Shown here one piece after another: positions 14,387-20,244 of a stretch of DNA of 20,244 nucleotides. The stretch's first letter is position 1. The number at the start of each line of letters is the position of its first letter. Made by a program: the position numbers and the translations under genes. This stretch comes from Haloarculaceae archaeon (GTDB taxonomy: Archaea; Halobacteriota; Halobacteria; Halobacteriales; Haloarculaceae). The notes below the pieces were generated by a model. That model did not search any database, was not told where the DNA came from, and saw only the letters and a list, made by a program, of their open reading frames with translations. The stretch is taken from contig JAHENO010000284.1 of NCBI GenBank assembly GCA_018609945.1, forward strand, positions 1-20,244. The letters are read 5' to 3'.

Positions 14387-16384
14387 GTGGACTGCGTCTT
14401 CGTCGGTGCCGGGGCGGTCGCGGACGCGTACGCGGCCGGCATCGACGGCTCGCCGCTCGCGCTCGCGGGAGTGGTCGACCTCGACGCCGACCGGGCCGAG
14501 CGGCTGGCCGCCGCCCACGGCGCCGACGCCTTCACCGACCTCGACGCCGCCCTCGACGCCCTGGACGCGCCGCTGGCCGTGAACCTGACCGGCCACACCG
14601 CACACGCCGACCTGACCCGGCAGTGTCTCCGCGCCGGCCGGCACGTCTACACCGAAAAGCCGCTCGCACTCGACGCCGGAACGGCCACGGACCTGCTGGC
14701 GCTGGCCCGCGAACGCGAGCGCGGCCTGGCCTGCGCGCCGGGCGTCGCCTGCGAGCCACAGCACCGCGCCGGCCGAGTGCTCGCGGATGGCCGACCCGGC
14801 CCCGTCCGGCTGGGGTACGCCCACGCCCACGTCGGGCGCGTGCCCGGGTGGCACGACCGCCCCGGCTCCTTTCTCGCGGTCGGGCCGCTGTACGACGGCG
14901 CCGTCTACCCGCTGGCGCTGCTCGTCGCGTGGTTCGGCCCCGTCGAGCGGGTCCGGACTGCCGACGCGCTGGATGTCTGGCCCGCCCACGAGGAAACCAG
15001 CCCCGACGCCCCGACCCACGTCGAGGCCACGCTCGCCTTCGCCGGCCCGGTCGTGCGCCTGACTGCCAGCCTCTATGCTCCCCACCGGAGCCGGGAGTTC
15101 TACGGCCTCGAACTCCACGGCGACGGCGGGTCGCTCTACCTCCGGGACGCCGGCGCCCGCGGACCCGCTGCTGGCGACCTCTCCTATGCCCGAACGGGCC
15201 GCGAGTACACCGACGTTCCGCCCCAGTATCCCGCCGGCGAGCGACCCCGGCTGGTGGAGATCGAGCAGTTCGCGACCGCCATCGCCGATGGGGAGACGCC
15301 GCGGGCGAGCGGCCGGCGGGGCGCCCACACCGTCGCTGTCTGTAATGCCATCGAGTGGGCGGCCGCCGAAGGCGGCCCCGTTTCCGTCGAGGCCCACGGC
15401 GCTACCGCGGCTCCCGTCGCCCCGTCCGTCGTCCGCCCGCACGCGACGGACCGGCGGAGCGGGACCACTGTCGGCGGCGAAAGCGCACGTGACCGGCGGG
15501 GCGCGCGTGCGATACGCCTCCCGCCGATCGGGTTCGGGTGTTCGCGGTACCGCGGTGGCGAGTACGTCGACCGCCGCGATTCCATCGCGACGGCGCTGGA
15601 CGCCGGCTACCGGCTGCTGGACTCGGCGGAACTGTACGGCAACGAGCACCGCGTCGGCGACCTGCTGGCGGCGCCGGGTGCGCCCGACCGCGAACGCCTC
15701 TTTCTGTTCGGGAAGGTCTGGAACACCAATCACGCCCACGTCGCGGAGGCGTGTGCGGGGAGCCTGGCGGAACTCGGCGTCGAGGCCTTCGACTGCTACG
15801 CGCTGCACTGGCCCGAGGCCTGGGCCTACCAGGGGCCGCTCCGGCGACTGGCCGAGAAGCGGGTCGCCGAGCGGGAGGCGCTGACCTTCCCCGAGACGGC
15901 CGACGGCGACCGCGCGCGTGCCGACGTGTCGCTGACCGAGGCCTGGGCCAACCTGGAAGCCGTCCACGAACGGGGCTGGGCGCGGACCCTCGGGCTGTGT
16001 AACGTGGACCGGGCGCAACTGGAGCGGGTGCTCGAGGCCGCGACGGTCCCGCCCGCGGTCGTCCAGCTCGAGCGTCATCCCTATCGACCGCAGACGGACC
16101 TGGTCGCGTTCTGCCACGAGCGGGGCATCCGGGTGGTCGCACACTCGCCGCTCTCGGCGCCGGGGCTGCTCGAGGAGTCAGTGCTGGCCGAGATCGCGGC
16201 CGAGCGGGACCTCTCGCCGGCCGGGGTCGTGCTGGCCTGGAACGTCACCGAGGGGGTCGTGCCCATCCCCTCGAGCACCACGCCCGCCCACGTCGTCGCG
16301 AACCTGCGGGCCGCGAGCGCGCGGCTGACCGACGCCGAGCGCAAACGGGTGGCCACCCTCGAAGACCCGGAGTTCTCCCGATGA
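14387..16384 (+). CDS. Gfo/Idh/MocA oxidoreductase fused to an aldo-keto reductase
   Basis: A single 665-residue frame carrying two oxidoreductases. Residues 1-335 are Gfo/Idh/MocA: the Rossmann loop FVGAGAVADAY at 5-15, EKP at 90-92 (the catalytic Lys signature) and a C-terminal sheet domain ending AHTVAVCNAIEWAAAEGG. Residues 378-665 are an aldo-keto reductase starting RLPPIGFGCSRYRGG, with the tetrad D412, Y417, K443 and H474, and the NADPH-site IPSSTTPAHV at 627-636. The linker (336-377) is Arg/Ala/Thr-rich and looks unstructured. Both halves would reduce or oxidise sugar or polyol carbonyls. I chose GTG at 14387 because the Rossmann strand begins there and a T6 run is centred 27 nt upstream; ATG at 14300 would add 29 unrelated residues. 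Its stop overlaps the next start (ATGA). The alternative, two genes merged by frameshifts, is discussed in the findings. Confidence 0.85.
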   Translation: MDCVFVGAGAVADAYAAGIDGSPLALAGVVDLDADRAERLAAAHGADAFTDLDAALDALDAPLAVNLTGHTAHADLTRQCLRAGRHVYTEKPLALDAGTATDLLALARERERGLACAPGVACEPQHRAGRVLADGRPGPVRLGYAHAHVGRVPGWHDRPGSFLAVGPLYDGAVYPLALLVAWFGPVERVRTADALDVWPAHEETSPDAPTHVEATLAFAGPVVRLTASLYAPHRSREFYGLELHGDGGSLYLRDAGARGPAAGDLSYARTGREYTDVPPQYPAGERPRLVEIEQFATAIADGETPRASGRRGAHTVAVCNAIEWAAAEGGPVSVEAHGATAAPVAPSVVRPHATDRRSGTTVGGESARDRRGARAIRLPPIGFGCSRYRGGEYVDRRDSIATALDAGYRLLDSAELYGNEHRVGDLLAAPGAPDRERLFLFGKVWNTNHAHVAEACAGSLAELGVEAFDCYALHWPEAWAYQGPLRRLAEKRVAEREALTFPETADGDRARADVSLTEAWANLEAVHERGWARTLGLCNVDRAQLERVLEAATVPPAVVQLERHPYRPQTDLVAFCHERGIRVVAHSPLSAPGLLEESVLAEIAAERDLSPAGVVLAWNVTEGVVPIPSSTTPAHVVANLRAASARLTDAERKRVATLEDPEFSR

Positions 16385-17151
16385 GCGTCATCGATCTCGT
16401 GGCCCGGCCGCGCACCCGTCGCCGGTGGCTGTTCGTCGGCGGCGGGAGTCTCGCGGTCCTCGTGGCCGGGACTGCTCTCCTGGGCGGCCTCTCCGGCGGG
16501 CGGGCGGCGCTGGCCTGGGCCGGCGTCGCGGCGCCGCTGCTCGCATACGAGGCGTACTTCTTTCACTCGCGGCGCGGGGAGGACGTGGTCGCGGTCCGCG
16601 CGGCCAACGCCGTGACGCTGGTCCGGGCGTGGCTGTTCGCGGCCGCGGCCGGGTTCGTGGCGCTCGACCCCGGTGGTGGGCTCGTCTCACCCGGCATCGC
16701 CGGCGCGGTCGCCTGGGTGCCCGGCCTTTGCTACGGCCTCGGCGCCGCACTCGATCAGGTCGACGGCCGCCTCGCGCGGTACACCGACACCGAATCCGGG
16801 TTCGGCGAGCGCCTCGATATGGCTGTCGACACGCTCGGGTTCGTCGTCGCGCCGGTCGTCGCGGTCGCCTGGGGGCGGCTCCCGGTCTGGTACCTCTCGC
16901 TGGCGGCCGCCCGCTACCTCTTCAAGGCCGGCCGCGGGTACCGGCGGTGGCGCGGCCGTCCGGTGCACGACCTGTCCCCATACCCCCTCCGTCGGACGCT
17001 CTCCGGCCTGCAGATGGCCTTCCTCACGGTCGCGCTGCTACCCCTCCTCTCGCCGGGGACGCTCGCGGCCGCCGCAGTGGCCGTCCTGACGCCCTCGCTT
17101 GCGATGTTCGGACGGGACTACCTCGTGATGGCGGGACACTACCGACCATGA
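16381..17151 (+). CDS. CDP-alcohol phosphatidyltransferase family membrane enzyme
   Basis: A 256-residue membrane protein that would move a phospho-alcohol head group between a CDP-activated lipid or alcohol and an acceptor, releasing CMP. The family motif DG-x2-AR-x8-G-x3-D-x3-D is complete: D125-x2-D128-G129-x2-A132-R133, then G142, D146 and D150 (in DQVDGRLARYTDTESGFGERLDMAVD, split here at residues 125-137 and 138-150). Helices lie near 17-38, 43-60, 76-95, 104-122, 150-166 and 210-245, the usual six or so. The N-terminus is basic (RPRTRRR), favouring the inside. It is coupled by ATGA overlaps both to the upstream fusion gene and to the downstream hydrolase. In archaea this family makes archaetidyl-serine, -glycerol and -inositol lipids, but the present substrate is not predictable; the divergent N-terminal half suggests a special-purpose member. 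Confidence 0.9.
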   Translation: MSVIDLVARPRTRRRWLFVGGGSLAVLVAGTALLGGLSGGRAALAWAGVAAPLLAYEAYFFHSRRGEDVVAVRAANAVTLVRAWLFAAAAGFVALDPGGGLVSPGIAGAVAWVPGLCYGLGAALDQVDGRLARYTDTESGFGERLDMAVDTLGFVVAPVVAVAWGRLPVWYLSLAAARYLFKAGRGYRRWRGRPVHDLSPYPLRRTLSGLQMAFLTVALLPLLSPGTLAAAAVAVLTPSLAMFGRDYLVMAGHYRP

Positions 17152-17705
17152 TGGCGCCGACCCACGTTCTCGTCGGACTCGTGTTTGCGGCCGCCGTGGC
17201 GCGGGTGGACCCGGCGCTGGGGATGGCCGCGGCGGTCGGCGGTGCCGTGGGCGGGTTCGTGCCCGACATCGACATGGTCGTGGGCCAGCACCGCCGGACG
17301 CTCCACGCGCCGGTGTGGGGGTTCGTCCCCGCGTTCGCGGCGGTCGCGCTCGCGCTCGCCCGCCCGACGTCGCTGTCGGTCGCCGTCGCAGTCGGGCTGG
17401 TGGCGGCGGCCGTCCACTCGGCCAGCGACGTCCTCGGCGGCGGCCGGGAGTTGCGCCCCTGGGAGCGGACGAACCGCGACGGCGTGTACTGCCACGCGGC
17501 GGGCCGGTGGCTGCGCGCCCGGTACGTCGTCCCCTACGACGGGTCGACACAGGACGCCCTGCTCGCGGCCCTGCTCGCGGTGCCGGTGGTGGTGACGTTC
17601 GCCGGCCCCGTCCGCTGGCTCGCCGTCGGGCTCGCCGTCGGCGGCGCCCTCTACGCGCTCGTTCGCAGGCGCGTCCCCGACTACGTGGAGCCGTACATCG
17701 AGTGA
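17148..17705 (+). CDS. YdjM/DUF457-type membrane metal-dependent hydrolase
   Basis: A 185-residue integral membrane protein. It opens MMAPTHVLVGLVFA with H6, then FVPDIDMVVGQHRRTLHAPVWG (two pieces, 37-47 and 48-58) with D40, D42, H48 and H53, then HSASD with H90 and D94. These His/Asp positions are the metal-ligand set of the YdjM/LexA-binding DUF457 family, predicted membrane hydrolases. Hydrophobic helices lie near 8-36, 57-70, 76-91 and 139-165. ATG at 17148 overlaps the stop of the CDP-alcohol gene by 4 nt; Met 17151 is a close alternative. It closes the plus-strand operon. A role trimming or recycling the lipid product is possible, but family members have no firm biochemical function. 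Confidence 0.8.
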   Translation: MMAPTHVLVGLVFAAAVARVDPALGMAAAVGGAVGGFVPDIDMVVGQHRRTLHAPVWGFVPAFAAVALALARPTSLSVAVAVGLVAAAVHSASDVLGGGRELRPWERTNRDGVYCHAAGRWLRARYVVPYDGSTQDALLAALLAVPVVVTFAGPVRWLAVGLAVGGALYALVRRRVPDYVEPYIE

Positions 17706-17765
17706 CCGACCCGAAATCGGCAGCGAGAACGGTCGGTTGGTGATCCACGGGCGTATAGCCCGCAG

Positions 17766-17770
17766 TATAA
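17766..17770 (+). promoter_or_regulatory. TATA box of the four-helix membrane protein gene
   Basis: TATAA (in CGCAGTATAAGTCG) is centred 29 nt before the ATG at 17797, implying a leaderless transcript and supporting this start over upstream in-frame codons. It would drive the membrane protein and the N-acetyltransferase together. Confidence 0.6.
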
Positions 17771-17796
17771 GTCGCGCCCGGCCCGACACTCGGGCG

Positions 17797-18276
17797 ATGG
17801 ACGAGGATACCCGGCGGCTGGTCGCGTTCGTCGCGTCACAGCTCGTGTTCGTCGCGGCACTCATCCACGTGGCGGTGGGCGCGGTCAACTGGATACGGTG
17901 GCTCGCTGCGGGCTTTCTCGTCCCGCAGGACGCCCGCTGGCCGGTGTTCGTCCTCTCGGGACTCGCGATCATCGTCGGCATATACGCCGCCAGCCGCGCC
18001 GAGAACCGCCGGCCCTACTACCTCGCCGGAATCGTCGTCATGCTGGGATACGTCGTCGCCTACTTCGGCTGGCACCTCGGCGGCCACCGGCTGCTTCTGA
18101 TCGCGGGTCCGGCCGCCGGCAACGCCGAGTCGATCACCCTCCAGTGGTTCCTCGATCACCTCTTTGCCGGCGCGGTCGAGTTCGTCTCCATCCTCGTCGA
18201 GACGCTCGCTGCGATCGGGCTGGCCGTGCTGTTCGTGACCGAGGGCGACGGCGCCGACGCCGGTGAGGAGCCGTGA
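17797..18276 (+). CDS. Four-helix membrane protein of unknown function
   Basis: A 159-residue hydrophobic protein with helices near residues 8-31, 48-65, 76-92 and 122-147, and an acidic C-terminal tail (EGDGADAGEEP). His residues sit in or near helices (H24, H93, H97, H121), but no known haem, quinone or transporter motif was recognised. Between helices 3 and 4 there is a loop with FGWHLGGHRLL. Its stop overlaps the GTG start of the N-acetyltransferase gene (GTGA), so the two are translated together. It could be a partner or an unrelated passenger; I do not recognise the family. Similar small membrane proteins are common in haloarchaea. Confidence 0.75.
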   Translation: MDEDTRRLVAFVASQLVFVAALIHVAVGAVNWIRWLAAGFLVPQDARWPVFVLSGLAIIVGIYAASRAENRRPYYLAGIVVMLGYVVAYFGWHLGGHRLLLIAGPAAGNAESITLQWFLDHLFAGAVEFVSILVETLAAIGLAVLFVTEGDGADAGEEP

Positions 18277-19079
18277 ACGCCGACCGCTACCTCGAACGGC
18301 TGGGACTGACCTCCGCGGACGTCGCTGCGCTGGATCACGGGGCCCTGCGCCGTCTCCAGGCCACCCACGTCCGGACGGTCCCCTTCGAGAACATCGCCAT
18401 CACGGGCGACCCGGAAGGCAACGGCGTCGAGGGGGTCACGCTCGACCTCGCGGACCTCTACGCGAAAATCGTCGAGCGCGAGCGCGGCGGGTTCTGTTAC
18501 GAACTCAACGGTCTGTTCGGCTGGCTGCTCGCCGAGCTGGGGTTCGAGACCGACCGCCTCGCCGGGCGCGTCCTCGACGAGGAGGGCCGGGCCAGGCCGC
18601 CCGCGAACCACCACACGAACGTCGTCACGCTCGACCGGCGGTACGTGGTCGACGTCGGCGTCGCAATCCCCACCATCCGGCAGCCCCTTCCACTGGACGG
18701 GAGCGTCCGCGAGGACGAGGCCGGCGTCGCCTGGCGGGTCGTCGAGAGCGACCGGCCGGACGCCGACTACTGCGCGCAGTTCCGCAATCCCGGGGGCGAC
18801 TGGCAGCGCCGCTACGTGTTCCGGGACCGCCCGGTCGACCTCGACTTTTTCCGGGCCAGTTGCGAGTTCCTCGCCACCGCGCCCGAGTCACCGTTCACCA
18901 GCGACCCCTTCGCGACCATCGCAACCCCGGCGGGCCACCGGAAACTCGAACCCGGGACGCTCACGATTGTGGAGGGCAGCGAGACCCGCGAACGGCCGGT
19001 CGACCCCCGCGAGTGGCACGACGCCCTCCAACGCGAATTCGGCATCTCGCTGTTCACCGACGCCGAACATTCGGATTAA
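18273..19079 (+). CDS. nat: Arylamine N-acetyltransferase family protein
   Basis: A 268-residue member of the NAT family, cysteine-protease-like enzymes that move acetyl (or other acyl) groups from CoA to arylamines or hydrazines, or serve as amide synthases in antibiotic pathways. The catalytic triad is present: C75 in RGGFCYELN (the family RGGxCxExN signature), His in NHHTNVV (H113 or H114) and D127 in VVDVG. The N-terminal LQATHVRTVPFENI also matches the family. The usual DVGFG reads DVGVA. The start is GTG at 18273, overlapping the previous stop by 4 nt, with GGTGAGGAG just before it as a purine-rich ribosome site. NATs are uncommon in archaea and known from a few halophiles, which suggests acquisition from bacteria. 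The physiological substrate is unknown. Confidence 0.9.
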   Translation: MNADRYLERLGLTSADVAALDHGALRRLQATHVRTVPFENIAITGDPEGNGVEGVTLDLADLYAKIVERERGGFCYELNGLFGWLLAELGFETDRLAGRVLDEEGRARPPANHHTNVVTLDRRYVVDVGVAIPTIRQPLPLDGSVREDEAGVAWRVVESDRPDADYCAQFRNPGGDWQRRYVFRDRPVDLDFFRASCEFLATAPESPFTSDPFATIATPAGHRKLEPGTLTIVEGSETRERPVDPREWHDALQREFGISLFTDAEHSD

Positions 19080-19336
19080 AACACTTTATTTTTATTTTAT
19101 AGTTATTTGGATGAGCACACGAGAAACGGCTCTGTCGAATCAAATTGGCAAATCAGAATAAACTCAAACTAGACAATTCGATATTGATAAAAGAAATTGT
19201 ACTATAGTCAGTTGCTACGCGAGGGGACAGCGCGAGAGCGGAAGTGCACCAGGGCGGGATCTGACCGAGAACCGGACCTGGGTGACGCGATGATACCGCA
19301 CACAGAGGTTAAGCGGGGGCCGGCCGAACCGGGGGT
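19080..19336. other. Gene-poor, AT-rich intergenic interval
   Basis: In 19081-19200 I count 84 A/T in 120 bases (70%), against a strongly GC-rich background. Apart from the T-rich terminator it contains only a 16-codon frame (ATG at 19111) that is not convincing as a gene. A short inverted pair (TCGAAT near 19135, ATTCGA near 19176) is seen. From about 19212 the composition returns to normal. GGTTAAG at 19307-19313, centred 27 nt before 19337, is a possible TATA box of the next gene. No complete transposase or RNA gene is recognised. Confidence 0.7.
19084..19102 (+). terminator. T-rich transcription terminator after nat
   Basis: A run of T interrupted only by A (CTTTATTTTTATTTTATAG) begins 5 nt after the nat stop. 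Poly-U tracts are the main intrinsic termination signal in archaea, and nothing comparable follows any other gene here. Confidence 0.6.
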
Positions 19337-20244
19337 ATGGAACTCGGGACAGGGCTGTTCACCTGCCAGCGACGTCCGGACGACGACCGCTCGATGGCGG
19401 CCATCTACGACGAGATGCTCGAACTCGGGCGGGCCATCGACGGGGCCGGCCTCGACAGCGCGTGGGTCTCGGAACACCACTTCCTCGCGGACGGATACCT
19501 CTCGGGGGTCGCTCCGGCGCTGGGCGCGCTGGCGGCGGTCACCGACGACATCGAACTCGGCCCGTGCATCGCGCTCGCGCCCCTCTACGACGCCGTGCGC
19601 CTCGCGGAGGACGTCGCCACCGTGGACCTGCTCGCGGACGGCCGCGTCACGCTAGGGCTGGCCATCGGCTCGAACCCCCGCGAGTTCGAGGCCTTCGGCG
19701 TCCCCACCGACGAGCGGGTCGACCGCCTCGCCGACGCCGTCCGGACGCTCCGGGCTGGGTGGTCGCCCGGCCCGCTCGACTACAACCCCGAGTTCCACGA
19801 CATCTCCCCCGGGGTCGACGTGACACCCAAGCCGGCCAGTGACGTGCCGATCATGCTCGGCGGGGCCGCAAGGCCCGCGGTCCGGCGCGCCGCCCGGATC
19901 GGCGACGGCTGGTGTGCACCCTCCGCGCTCTCCATCGAGGGCGTCCGCAAACGGGTCGAGGACATCGAGAACGTCCGCGAGGCCGAGGACGTCGACGGCG
20001 ACTTCCAGGTGTACCTCATCCGGCACGGGTTCGTCGGCGACTCCCGCGAGGACGCGTGGGAACGGATGCGCGACGGGTACCTCTACATCCAGCGTCGCTA
20101 CGAGGAGATTTTCTCCGGCGAGTCCGTCGACGAACTGTCCGCCGAGCGCCGGCAGGAACTGAAAGAGCAGGCCATCTTCGGCACGCCCGAGCAGGTCGTC
20201 GCGGAACTCGAGGAGTACCGCCAGGCGCTGGGCGAGGACATCCA
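19337..20244 (+). CDS. LLM-class (luciferase-like) flavin/F420-dependent oxidoreductase, 3'-truncated
   Basis: The frame stays open from ATG 19337 to the window edge, giving 302 codons. It reads as a TIM-barrel luciferase-like monooxygenase: MELGTGLFTCQ (strand 1), AIDGAGLDSAWVSEHHF (the EHHF signature, about residues 33-49), LGALAAVTDDIELG, LAEDVATVDLLADGRVTLGLAIGSN, then VPIMLGGAARPAVRRAARIGDGW and a late AIFGTPEQVVAELEEYRQ, all standard landmarks in order. Such enzymes use FMN or, often in archaea, coenzyme F420 for hydride transfer or oxygenation; this one lacks features that would fix the cofactor or substrate. GGTTAAG lies 27 nt before the ATG, so transcription may be leaderless. The last ~30-40 residues are probably missing. 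It is separated from nat by the AT-rich interval and seems to be its own unit. Confidence 0.9.
   Translation, partial: MELGTGLFTCQRRPDDDRSMAAIYDEMLELGRAIDGAGLDSAWVSEHHFLADGYLSGVAPALGALAAVTDDIELGPCIALAPLYDAVRLAEDVATVDLLADGRVTLGLAIGSNPREFEAFGVPTDERVDRLADAVRTLRAGWSPGPLDYNPEFHDISPGVDVTPKPASDVPIMLGGAARPAVRRAARIGDGWCAPSALSIEGVRKRVEDIENVREAEDVDGDFQVYLIRHGFVGDSREDAWERMRDGYLYIQRRYEEIFSGESVDELSAERRQELKEQAIFGTPEQVVAELEEYRQALGEDI

Noticed and set aside
14309..16144. A long minus-strand frame opposite the Gfo/Idh-AKR gene, and other long opposite-strand frames such as 5787-7703.
   Set aside because: They lack domain signatures and mirror the codon pattern of the real gene, as usual in GC-rich DNA where stops are rare.
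19111..19161. A 16-codon frame in the AT-rich interval.
   Set aside because: Too short, without recognisable domain or ribosome site, and in atypical composition.

Overview
The window looks like chromosomal DNA from a haloarchaeon (class Halobacteria), perhaps Haloarculaceae; the family is a guess. The DNA is very GC-rich, the soluble proteins are loaded with Asp and Glu, several genes have a TATA-like box centred 27-29 nt before the start codon (leaderless transcripts), and several families are haloarchaeal favourites: a TadC-like secretion membrane protein, AlaX, a photolyase next to a superoxide dismutase, a one-piece GlcD/GlcF-type D-lactate/glycolate dehydrogenase, and a short DUF5827-like protein. 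No rRNA, tRNA, CRISPR array or intact insertion sequence was seen.

Layout. 1-1699: 3' part of a type II/IV secretion F-family membrane protein (+), overlapping the end of a convergent AlaX editing protein (1524-2249, -). 2378-2713: small winged-helix-like protein (+). 2733-3458: uridine kinase (-), divergent from a photolyase (3592-5031, +), then Mn/Fe superoxide dismutase (5138-5749, +). 5901-8933: FAD/Fe-S D-lactate or glycolate dehydrogenase (+). 8935-9012: first copy of a double-hairpin palindromic repeat. 9021-9386: glyoxalase/VOC protein (-). 9494-10554: a translationally coupled pair, a small conserved protein and a BioD-like P-loop ATPase (+).

10601-17705 holds the most interesting region, two head-to-head gene sets. 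On the minus strand, reading leftward from 14221: a medium-chain dehydrogenase without the usual catalytic Cys, the second copy of the repeat, a PTPS/QueD-fold protein without the catalytic Cys and His, a GT4 glycosyltransferase and a SAM methyltransferase. On the plus strand, from 14387: a Gfo/Idh/MocA oxidoreductase fused to an aldo-keto reductase, a CDP-alcohol phosphatidyltransferase and a YdjM/DUF457-type membrane hydrolase, joined by 4-nt stop/start overlaps. Together they could make a glycosylated, methylated, phospholipid-like or pterin-related metabolite. The grouping is visible in the sequence; the pathway is inference.

17797-19079: a four-helix membrane protein coupled to an arylamine N-acetyltransferase (+). 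19080-19336: a gene-poor interval starting with a T-rich terminator and a stretch of about 70% AT, foreign-looking against the rest. 19337 to the end: a luciferase-like (LLM) flavin/F420 oxidoreductase, cut off by the window edge.
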